Both the position numbers and the translations under genes were made by a program. This document shows, one piece after another, positions 1 to 9,200 of a stretch of 14,176 nucleotides of DNA (positions are counted from its first letter, which is position 1; every line of letters begins with the position of its first letter). The stretch spans positions 9,284 to 23,459 of the forward strand of contig JADGJL010000376.1 of assembly GCA_027600665.1 (NCBI GenBank), written 5' to 3'. Source of the stretch: Irineochytrium annulatum (taxonomy: Eukaryota; Chytridiomycota; Chytridiomycetes; Chytridiales; Chytridiaceae). The notes under the pieces were generated by a model. That model was not told the origin of the DNA. It saw nothing but the letters and a program-made list of their open reading frames with translations, and searched no databases.

Positions 1-13
1 GAAGTATATCTAC

Positions 14-32
14 ATATATATATATATATATA
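14..32. repeat. (AT)n microsatellite
   Basis: An uninterrupted alternating A/T run of about nine units lies within an AT-rich stretch (1-60) downstream of the calreticulin stop codon. It probably falls in 3' flanking DNA. No canonical AATAAA signal is visible on the minus strand between the stop at 126 and this run. Confidence 0.9.
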
Positions 33-125
33 AAACAAAAATAATATTATGTTTCACGCCTTGACCAGCTTTTTATCATCAAAAACACAGATTGCACGGA
101 TGTCATCATTCTGGTTCTACTGCCA

Positions 126-1931
126 TCACAATGCATAATCAATGCCCGCTTCCGAAATGCCAAGCAAAGTCCTGTTCATCCTCCAAACAATTGTGGCTCT
201 CTCCTGCCTCTTCTCCTCCTCGAGCAGCTTCGCCTTTTTGCATGGGTGCAATGGTAAGAGTCCTGTGAGGAGCCTAATATTAAAAAGTTGTCCCACACTA
301 CCTTGGCCGCCATCTCTCCTTCCCGATGCTTGTAGTACGTCTCCTCCGCAAACGCCCTCGCCTCCTCTACCGAGTCCGTGACAATGATGTTGTCGAAGAT
401 GGTGCCGACCATCGGCTGGAAGAACTCGAACCCGACATGCGAGGTCTTGAAACGAAAGACATCCTTGTCGCTTCCTGATAAGCGTTCTTACATTTTAGCA
501 AGCAGAGCGTTAAAGAGAGCAATTGCCTCACCGTAGTCTGGGTTACCAATCTCGGGTGCCACCCACTTGCCCTTATAAGCCGGGTTCGGTATCGTCAACT
601 TATTCCTCTTCGTGTCCCTGTACTCCGGGTTCATCCTCTTAAAAGGACCCGTAGGGTCGTCGATGTAGATTGGCCCGTCAAAGCTCTCATAATCCGGGTT
701 CAGGATGGTCGGCTGGTCGACCCAGTCTGAGGGCTTGACGGCTGACGGATCTCGGATTTTGGGCGGGACGGCATCCATCAGGGAACCAGTGGCCTCAATT
801 GTGCCGTTGAGGAGCACCTGATATGTTTGGTCAGGGCGGATGATAAGGGTGTAGAGGTCTAAATAGTTAGATAACGATTCAAAGAAGATCTGCAGAAAAG
901 CACCACTAACGAGTCAGCCGGTCGCTCCAAAGTATCCTCTTCCTGACGAGGCGGCGGGTGCTGTTTCGGTAGTTGACGTTGAGCGATATCTACGCGAGAT
1001 TGGTAGGGTTGGTCAGTACTGGTTGCCCAACGCTTTCCTGCATACCCATTTATCGAACCCGCAAAGCTCGGGGCCAAACAAGATATTGTAAGGCGTGTCG
1101 TCGCTGAACTCGGTGGGCTCCATCGTGGGCAGGAGTTTAAGGTAGCCAGCAACGCACGCTGAAGGAGACCTGTTAATTTCGGCGCATCGTCTCCTGTCTC
1201 AAAAATGCACTCGATGACTCACCTATACTCCCTTCCCGTCTCGCCTCTCTTTTACGATTCCGATAATCGAATAGCCCAGTTATGCAGCGGAAATATGGCG
1301 AGGATGAACCGAAGGCACGCTCCAGTTCGTCCATCCCATACACAGATGTAAGATTCCCGGCAAGATCGCCGAGGTCATCAAGCGTCTCAACGGCGTAGAT
1401 GGCACGGTTGTCCTCCACACCTGAATCATGTAAGTAAGCTAGGCTAACGATCCCTTTTCCTCTCATCATGGATGGAACAAAACCACAACAAAGACAGCAT
1501 GGCTCACCAAGGTTGTGGCCAAATTTGACCGAGTACTGCAGCACGAGGTTCTTCCCGACACTGTCGAACACCTCATCCATGGCAGCCGCGATCGCGTAAG
1601 AGGTCCCGCCGCTTGTCGTGTGAAGACCCCGTGCGGCATGTTCAGCCCCCTCAGCGTGGAACTTGCCCGACGCGACGTTGAAGGAGCCGTATTCGAATGG
1701 GTTGCTGGATTCGATGCGGAGGTTGCCGAGATAGTGGACCGCCCTGGGCGTGGACTTTGAATGGATCCATCTCTCCCTCCAGTCGTCGGCTAATGATAAT
1801 TTAATGTCAGAAGTCGACGCATTAAATGGCGGTTAAACAGTGGATGTACAGTCGAACGTCTCCTTGAAGTACGTCTTGGCCAAGACCGCTGGCGCCAGCA
1901 GGAGGAGGCTGAGGAGAGCTACAACGTCCAT
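126..1931 (-). CDS. Calreticulin, reduced form, eight exons
   Basis: This is an ER-lumen Ca2+-binding lectin chaperone that would hold monoglucosylated glycoproteins during folding. Exons on the minus strand are 1931-1850, 1789-1508, 1420-1223 (probable extra exon, listed separately), 1158-1046, 989-911, 858-532, 474-302 and 233-126. All introns are GT-AG and frame-consistent. The protein is 387 aa without the extra exon and 453 aa with it. Residues 1-18 (MDVVALLSLLLLAPAVLA) are a signal peptide, followed by KTYFKETFD as in calreticulin N-termini. Numbering without the extra exon: lectin-domain cysteines C123 and C154, sugar-site-like Y127, K129 and Y145, THLYTLIIRP around 185-194, P-domain 219-294 with one clear type-1 repeat (IRDPSAVKPSDW), then the family block GTIFDNIIVTD. 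The arm is much shorter than usual. The tail has only a short LLEEEKRQE stretch and ends IDYAL, with no polyacidic tail or KDEL/HDEL. The ATG at 1931 has A at -3 and was preferred to an in-frame ATG at 1967. The last acceptor (AAAAAG at 234) is the least certain join. Confidence 0.9.
1223..1420 (-). other. Probable 198-nt in-frame exon inserted in the calreticulin lectin domain
   Basis: The segment is bounded by an acceptor (TTCAG at 1421) and a consensus donor (G|GTGAGT, 1222). The flanking introns would be 87 nt (1421-1507) and 64 nt (1159-1222), the size of every other intron here. It is open throughout, begins and ends in phase 1 and encodes 66 residues, from GVEDNRAIYAVETLDD to REARREGSI. 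Skipping it joins GHNL directly to ACVAGYLKLL, which is the normal calreticulin order, so it may be a cassette exon. Without it a single 349-nt intron would be needed, four times longer than any other. The residues match no calreticulin segment I know, and I do not recognise the inserted sequence. Confidence 0.6.
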
Positions 1932-2304
1932 TGTCGCGGCGGCATTGGCGTTGGGCGACCGGGCCATAAGGATGAGACCGAGCGCTGGAAATGGGCGATT
2001 GGGCTTGGGAGCGCGTTCCACGTCGCCAGCTGCGTCATTTGTGTTGAAGGTGGTCAACCATTTCCATCATCAGAAGAGGAAGGAACACACGATTACAGCT
2101 CCCCGAAATACCTCTGCGCGCGTTCATTGCTTTATCTAGCTTAGCAGTTCTCCTGATCGCGGGCGACGTTGGATGGGCACGACCAGGCCAATCGCGACTT
2201 TGCGGCCATTGGCCGAGTCGGCCTTGCAGCAACAGCCGCACGCCGACGATATGAGCTGCGCCTTTGGCCGCCAGCCGCGACTAATGCAACCCGCGACGAG
2301 GGTT
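1932..2304. other. Spacer between head-to-head calreticulin gene and pseudogene
   Basis: This is about 370 bases with no supportable gene. It should hold the promoter and 5' leader of the calreticulin gene, which starts at 1931 on the minus strand. Open frames on both strands here carry no family similarity. I see no clear TATA box or other element. Confidence 0.5.
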
Positions 2305-2865
2305 CTACATGTTCTCGGCCTCTCCTAATGGCGCCGTCGGCGCCAGCCAAGACGTTCTATAAGGAGACCTTCGGCTGTAAGATGCAGAGGGCATGCCGAA
2401 CTGACACTTATTGCCAGCCAAGCCCTGGAGAGACAAATGGCTTCACTTCAAAGCGATAGCTACTTCGGCAATTGTTTTGGCTCTTTCAACGTGAAGCCAA
2501 CGCCAACGGGGCCGATTGCCGCACGTGAGCTCCAGGTGACGGGGGGAGAGCGCCATTCCGCGATATCATCGGCCTTGGACGAGGAGTGTGATAATGAGGG
2601 AAAAGGCTTAGGTATGGCAATACACCGTCAAGTTCGAACAACACCGAGGTGGGTACGCAACTTGCGGACTTCTTTCCGTAGATTTACTTGTTGTCATCAT
2701 GAAATGAAGAAATCCATCGTTTCAAAACGGCGTACGTAGGATTCGACTATTATCAACAAGTTGGCAAGTGCATTCCTAACAATACCAATCGTCACGGACT
2801 TGTATTAGAAGGCGAAGGCGGTCGCGGAATTGACCTATTGTAAGCACCGGGATAGGGGAAGACTA
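2305..2865 (+). pseudogene. Degenerate, internally deleted calreticulin copy
   Basis: The sequence is on the opposite strand from the intact gene. Positions 2349-2376 encode KTFYKETFG, matching KTYFKETFD of the intact gene, and the exon ends T|GTAAGA at the same codon and phase as intron 1 there. After a 41-nt intron (2377-2417), 2418-2450 encodes KPWRDKWLHFK (intact: DDWRERWIHSK). A frame change then gives FGSFNV and ISSALDEECDNEGKGLG (intact: YGSFNV, IAAAMDEVFDSVGKNLV). Another frame change gives WQYTVKFEQH at 2615. From about 2714 the C-terminal exon is recognisable as HRFKTAYVGFDYYQQ (intact: FRFKTSHVGFEFFQ). In a third frame it continues as IVTDLY, a stop at 2806-2808, and KAKAVAELTYCKHRD (intact: EARAFAEETYYKHRE). 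Counterparts of intact exons 3-6 are absent, including the second cysteine and the P-domain. The initiating ATG is not preserved in alignment. Several frame breaks, a stop and a deletion make it non-functional as calreticulin; the outer limits are approximate. Confidence 0.87.
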
Positions 2866-3228
2866 CCAAATTAACAGCTTTACCGTTTCGTTTCGTTTTG
2901 ATTGTATTCATTTGTCAACTGTGTATTGATGTAGACCAACGTTGCAATTAGGCGGAGCTAACCCGGAGGTGAACAGAAGCGGTGTACGGCGTTAGTGGCT
3001 CGGACGATGACGGAGAGGCTCGGCGGCCGCGAATATGCAATTGTCTTCTAGTGGTTGTGACCATGTTTTATGCCAAACAAAAACTATACGCAACGAGCAG
3101 AGCGACGATAAAAAGTCACATAGTTCAAAGAGGGTTATATATCCACAGTCATTGCTATCTACGTTGATTAATCTCTGCACCAGAACAGACAAAAGCGATA
3201 AAGCCATCTTGTCAAAGGCCCCATTCAC
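2866..3228. other. Intergenic stretch with no gene seen
   Basis: About 360 bases lie between the end of the calreticulin pseudogene and the stop codon of the MFS gene. The region is more AT-rich than its flanks. Short open frames exist on both strands (for example 2982-3167 plus and 2992-3228 minus), but none has family similarity, splice support or coding character. It presumably includes the MFS 3' untranslated region, though no AATAAA was seen. Confidence 0.5.
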
Positions 3229-5992
3229 TTATATGACCACCGAGTCCTCCACACCGTTGTCCTCGGCTTGCTTCTCATCGTCATAACGTTCTTTGAAATC
3301 CCGCATCGATTTCTCGGCAGCCGGCGGGTCGGGCGCATGATAGTGGGAGCGGGGTGCCGCCCCAATCATTGACCCGAACGTCATGTCAACCTCGGCCTCG
3401 ATATCGTTTAGGTCGATATCGTCGAGCGCCTCACCGTCCTCGGCTGGGTGCTGCCCGTAGAACGCCGGATAACCGCCACTATTAGAGTCGATCTCCGGGT
3501 CCCCATAGGTGTTGGGCTCAAGATGAATTGCGCCCGCCGCGGCCGCGACAGTGAAGATTCGGTTCCCGTTTAAAAAAATCGAAGAGACGATAAGTGCCAT
3601 CAGCCCAATGAAGCCAATAACGAAGAAGAAGATGCCGGGATCGATGGCGTCAGTGCCCGAATCTATCGAGCAATAATCAATACGAGTTTCTCGCGCAAAT
3701 GAAGGCCGAACACCAGACATCAACTTACACATAAACCCAAAAACAACACTCGCGATCGTGTTGACCAAAATCTCGACGGACCCAATCATGCCGAATACCC
3801 TCCCCTGCCTCTCCTTCGCAAAGTTCCTGGCGAGTAAGCTCTTCGCCAACGGCACGGCCGTGCTACCTAGCCCCAGGAAGACACTGATGACAAATAGCTG
3901 CCACCCATTGTTCGCAAGCCCCATCAAAACGTTCCCGACCAGAATGATACCGCACCCGACCCTCAAGATTGTGAGATCCGTACCCGCCCGATCGGACCAC
4001 AACGCCGCCTCGCCGATCATGCCACCACCGCCATTCTCAACGCCAGCATCACCCTTCTCCGTCCACCCGTCGCCGTCCCCGCCTCTTTGCCTCCCAAGCC
4101 GAGCCCTTCTTCGCCTCTCCAGCGCGGCCAGCAGCATGGGCAAGCCGACGATGAGGTACAGGACGTGAGTGAAGCACTCAACGAGGAGGTACTGACCCTG
4201 CTTGAATAGGGTCCAGTGGAACGCGAGCGCTGCGAACGCGTTGAAGCACGTGGCCACGCCTGTGATGGTCGCTTGGAGGAGGCACACGATCACAGTCAAA
4301 GCCAAAACTGTGCCCGAGGAGTGAAGGTCGCTGAGGAGGATGAGATCCCGCCAGGGCACATCGCGGAGGCGGGTCGCGGGCGGCGCGTAGTGGAGGTTGG
4401 CGGGCCACGACCGGGTGGAGTGGGTATGGGCAATCGAGCGTGGCTCAGCGGCGGAGGAACGGGCCGGGGCAATCTCGGAGGTTTTAGGAGCGGTGGAAGG
4501 GGGTTTGCCCCCGATGTCCGAGGCCGATTGGTGGATGGATGAGGTCGATACCATGAACTCATCGCGCGTCGACTTAACGGAGGTCACGGACGGCGCCATG
4601 AGGGAAATGCGTGGCTTCTCGTCCAAGGTCGCGTGATCATGGCCACGCGGGCCGGCGGAACCTGCCCCTGACATTCGTGAGCCCGCAATTGCCTTCAAAT
4701 TCCGGTCTTGCGTGGGATTCGGGAGGGCCGGCCTGCCTGGGAAGAAGTACATGTGGATGCCGAACCAGACAAGCGAAACGAGTGAAAGCGCTATGGCAAG
4801 CAGGAACGGCATCCGCACGCGCACAGGGTCGAGTGACATCCAGCCGGAAAAGAAGGGGGCCGTCAGATGGCCCAAGAGGACGATAGCGTGCAGCAAGGAG
4901 AAGCCCACTGTCTTTTGTGTTGGGCTCGTGTTAGCATCAGAGAAGTAGGCGAAGGCGACATATGTAATGGACTAGAAAGCGCAAGTTGAAGTCAGCAAAT
5001 GGCAGGCAGCGGCAACATAAGCGGATAAGGAAACACACCCGCTTGGTCCCGAAAAAGCTTGCAATGAGAGTCCCAATGAACACCCATTCCTTGTCGTAGC
5101 CGTAAACAGTGCTTAACGCTGCAAGCGACGTAATGGCGCCACCGAAGCAGCCCAACATCATGAAAACTCGCTTTGGGATGCCAAACGTCCGGCGGCCTTC
5201 CTCCTTAGACGGCGCCTTCTCAACACTTCCACCCGACTGCTCTTCCACCTGATCCCGCTTCTCGTCCCTGGCGCCGGCCTTCCTCCGCCCCATCAACCCC
5301 CGCAACCCTCCGTCCTCACGCCGCGTCGCGGGCCACCACCTCGGAACTGGCAACCTGACCCCGGCGCCGTCCATGCAAATCCCGACCAATGGCGCCAGAA
5401 ACAACGCCGGTACGTCCGTGGCCAGGTGGTACATGGTCAGCCAGAACTCCGCCAGTGATGACGCCTTCGCCGAGGTCCTGCACACCGCATCGGGAATCGA
5501 GCTCAAGCCCGCGGTCGGTATGCCGTAGGCCTTGCAGGCCAAGGCGAGGAAAGTGAGGTGGAGCGGCGGCGTCAGGAGGCTCACGGCGAAGATGGCAAAA
5601 AAGATGGGCGGGAGGATGAGGAGCTCGGAGAGCGGGAGGCGGAGCGGACTCGGTGGAGCCGTCGAAGCCGGCAATGGCGGCGACATGGCGGATGAGATAT
5701 CGGGGTCAGGACCAGGCTTGCAGATGACGACCTCAGCGACCGCATCCCGAGCATCCCCGGATAGGTCGATCGACCGGTCGTGGTGGGATTGTCGACGGGG
5801 TTCGCCCCGGGTGGATTCGATGAAAGATGGCGGGTGGGCGCCATGGTCGCTCTTGTCGTTCATGGGGAGCAAGCCCCCATCGGTCACGGAGGGGAACAGG
5901 GGTGGCCGCGAGGACGACGGCTGCTCACTGAGGGCGAGCATTGGGGCCTCCGCCGCCGACGGGGGATCCACAGCGGGCTGGGCGATGGCCAT
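3229..5992 (-). CDS. Major facilitator superfamily transporter with long cytosolic loops
   Basis: This is a polytopic membrane carrier of unknown substrate. Exons are 5992-5039, 4971-3729 and 3662-3229; introns of 67 and 66 nt have donors GTGTGT and GTAAGT and acceptors CTAG and ATAG. The join FFGTKR|SITYVAFAYF restores a membrane segment. The protein is 876 aa. Residues 1-120 are Pro/Ser-rich and disordered. Hydrophobic helices follow at about 123-155, 184-206, 275-297 and 302-330, with four or more in the second half. GICMDGAGVR after the second helix resembles the MFS loop motif G-x-x-x-D-x-x-G-x-R. The segment LARNFAKERQGRVFGMIGSV resembles the TM8-TM9 region of MFS proteins. Length is well above the usual 400-600 aa because of the N-terminus, two loops rich in charged residues or Ser/Pro, and an acidic C-tail. 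Overall it recalls SLC46-type carriers, but that is only an impression. The start is the first ATG in frame. The 66-nt intron is a multiple of three without a stop, so its retention would add 22 residues. Confidence 0.87.
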
Positions 5993-6242
5993 TCGGAGCG
6001 ATTTTCCGGCGACGGCAGGGGAATACAAGGCTCAAAGACGGCTCAAAACGAGGCACGCGTGCCAAGAACTTAAATTATTCCCGGTATTTACAATCGCAAA
6101 GAAAACTACAATTCCAAGTGGGTGATGATAACAGGGTAAATATGTATGTATGCAATACGAAAAATAACGAAAGAAAATGGCGCAACAAAAATGATCTGCA
6201 ACTACAGCCAATTACACAGAAGAAATGAACGACGCAAACGTA

Positions 6243-6275
6243 GGGTATTGAAGTCCGACGTGTACTTCAATATCC
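6243..6275 (-). other. Inverted repeat just after the stop codon of the 6278-10173 gene
   Basis: TATTGAAGT (6246-6254) and ACTTCAATA (6264-6272) are perfect inverted repeats around a 9-nt loop. Two further G:C pairs lie beyond one mismatch. In the minus-strand transcript the hairpin starts three bases past the TGA at 6280-6278. No U-run follows and the host is eukaryotic, so this is not a bacterial-type terminator. It could be a 3' UTR structure. Confidence 0.55.
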
Positions 6276-6277
6276 GC

Positions 6278-9200
6278 TCAACCCGCCATCTCTGGCGAGC
6301 TAACTAGGCCACCTCCACTTCCCTCAGAAACCGCCGCGCCCATCGCCGGCACCGTCCCTTTCTCCGGCTGCGGCGCGCCACCACTAAGCCATTTCCAAAC
6401 GTTTTCAACCTCTTCAGTCCCGTGCCCAGCCCACGTTGGCGGTCGCCTTCTCTCCGCTACGCCGTTACCAGCGTCCGCTGGGGCAGACTCCCTCCTCCCG
6501 AACAGCTGCTCAACTCCAATCCACGCCCCCCTGCCGCTCGCAGAGGGCACGGAGCCCATCGAAGCTCGCTGCGACCGCGGCATCGGCGTCGCATGCCCGG
6601 CAAGCTGCTGCGAGAATGTCGCTAGGTTCAGAGTCGATGCTGCCATCGGTGGCGAAGGCTGCGAGGCAGGCCTGTCCCGGTCCGGAGTGGTCGCTGCTGC
6701 GGCGCCGGCCCACTTAAAAACCTCCCCACCTGGTCCGATGCCACCGGAGCCAGCCTCAGACCCCGGCGTGCTCGGCGCGCTCCTACTGCTGCTTTTCCCG
6801 CCCGAGAACCAGCCCATCCAGCCCTGATATGTGCCAACGCCTCCACCCTGCTGCCTGATCTCGCCCGCAATCCTCTTTCTTAAGTCCCCAGAACTCCTGG
6901 TCCGTTCCATCTTCCCCGTCGTACTTGCCGCACCCGCACCACCAACCGCCGCAGCCGCAGCCGCAGCAGCCGTCATCGCCGCATACCTACCCTCTCCCTC
7001 CGCCTCTGCCATCCTTATGACCCTCTCGTAATATTCCAGGCTGATATCGTTCACCGTAGCTCTCAGCAGCGCCACGTCCGCCAACAGGCCTTGCACGAGC
7101 AATACCATCGCACCCAGCACCTTCCCTTCCTCCCCACCAGTGCCTTGCGGCGGGAACCTGGCCGGCAAGGCCCCCACATCGCGCCCAATGTTCGCAATAA
7201 CGCTCTGTGACAGCCTTGTAAGCCCTCTGAGGTCGAAAGCGCGCCGTAATCGCCGGTTCAGATGGGACGTCTCCGTCGCGCCAAGCCGGCAATGAAGCGA
7301 AAGCGCGGTGGAATGTAGGGCGCGGAGGTAGATGATCGTATCCGACGGCAACGGCGCGTTGGCGTTCGACGATGGGTTCATAGCGAGATTTGCGGAGCCG
7401 GAGACGGGTCGTAGCGTCGAGAGGGAGCCCTGCGATGACGCCTGGGACGAAACGGACCGATCGCGTTCCGCGTTGGCGGTATTATGGCCGCGGGTATGGT
7501 GGCGGTGTTGGCGCTGAGGGGAGAGATGCGGGGAGAGTGGAGGTGAATGAGAGCCTGCCTCGGATGGCGAGTCCGAATTTGAGTCGCCAAGCCGGCTACG
7601 CGAGGTCGGGTTGCTAAGCGGCCGGGAAGCTTGTATCTCGGCGAAGAGAGAGGGAAGGGGAGCCGAGGACGAGATCGGAGGGGATGACGAGGGTGGGTGT
7701 GCAAGGTTGAAAATTTCGAGCGCGAGGGAATTCGAGCCCGCGTTCAGGCTACCGTCGGAGGGAAAGTCGATGTCGAGGTGATTCTGTGTTCTGCACAAAC
7801 GTCAACATAAATAACCATGGTAACGTGTATGGCGCAGCCAGAAATGTCAGACAGAAAAGCAAACGTACTCTTCAATCATGGCCGTCAAGTTCGCCACCTC
7901 CGTCTGAGTTCCTTCTAGCAGACCCCGCGTCTCCTTCAAATCCACCTCTAGCTTCCTATTCGCCATCGTCAACTCCCTGATAAGCCCAAGCATAACCTCC
8001 TCTGTCTCCTTCATCTGCTGCATCCTCTGCGTCCCTTGCGACCCATGCCCATGATGCGACCCGCCAGTAGCCACACCTCCACCACCCGCAGCCGCTGCCG
8101 CCGCGGCCGCCGCGGTCGACACCAGATTCTCATCCGACACCCGGCGCAGAATCGGCTCGAGCCTCGCGCTCGTATCCTTATACGCCGCCAGCTCCCCCTT
8201 CGTCGTCTCGAGCAGGCACTCCAGCTCGACGCAGCGTGCCGAAAGTCGCTTGATCCGTTTTCGAAGGTGAAACTCGGACTCCTTCAGGGCTTTCATCTCC
8301 TCCGCGACGGTTGACGGCGAGAAGGGGGAGAAAAATTGCCCGCCGCCCCCGCTCGCCGCAGTGGTGGCGGGGGAGGGTGCCGCGGCCCCGGAGACCATGA
8401 CCGCCGTCGCGGCCGCCACGGCAGTTAACGTTGAGGACAACGGCGCGGAGGCTGGGGGCATGGGCGAGCTCGGCGTGGACGTTGACGGCCTCGGTGTCGC
8501 CTGAGTAGACAGCAAAAGCGGCCTTTCGCCTTTCGACTTGTGCGCGAGCGAATCCGACATGGTCCGTCCCATGGCTGGGGACGCGGGGGTGGCAGCAGAC
8601 TTTCTCCCAGCAAAAGCTTCCTTCGCGGCCCGGGCAGAAGTCAGTGGACGGGAGGGTTTGGCTTCAGGGTCGGGGTTAGGGCGTTCGAAGTGAGATGCGC
8701 GGAGTGTGGAAGGGCTGTTGGTGGCGGAGGACGGGGAGGCGGGGAGCAAGCGGGAGGCTTCAAGGAGCTTCATTTCGGTGGAGCGGAGCTGGTCGCCCAA
8801 TCGCTGTGATCTAGATAAAAAGAACGTTCAAAAACTTCTTTTGTTGCAGCTACCTGCAAGGAAACCGACCTCGAAGACAAGGCTTTGACTTCTGCCTCCT
8901 TCTCAGCAACGAGAAGTCCTTGATCCGTTATCGCCGCAGACGCAGCCTCCAATTGGGCCTTGAAGAGATCCCGCTCCGCTTCCGCGACATCCAAATTGTG
9001 CAAAAGTTCGAGTCCGCTCTCTATATTCAACCTTTTTAGTCACCAGTCCCAAACACCACAGCACGTAAAAGCCTCACGTGAAGCTATGCTCAAAGATCGG
9101 TCCCTCTCCTCAACCAGGGTGACGAGAAGCCGAACAAGCGCCTCAAAGCCGCCCGAAGTGGTATCCCGCGGGCTCTCCGAAGTCTCCAACTTATAGTTTG

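Noticed and set aside
1932..2057. N-terminal extension of calreticulin to 2057, or start at the in-frame ATG at 1967
   Set aside because: The 2057 codon is TTG, not ATG. The 1967 ATG has C at -3 and adds 12 residues before the signal peptide, while the ATG at 1931 has A at -3 and directly begins a typical signal peptide.
2169..2459. Continuous 96-codon plus-strand frame across the pseudogene exon 1 region
   Set aside because: It reads through the homologous intron and its upstream half has no calreticulin similarity; only the KTFYKETFG part is meaningful.
3035..3286. 83-codon plus-strand frame overlapping the end of the MFS gene
   Set aside because: Composition is Ser/Thr-rich without structure or similarity, and part is antisense to the transporter tail.
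5532..6125. 197-codon plus-strand open frame antisense to the MFS N-terminus
   Set aside because: It lies opposite the coding first exon of the transporter, has low-complexity Arg/Gly/Ser composition and no family similarity.
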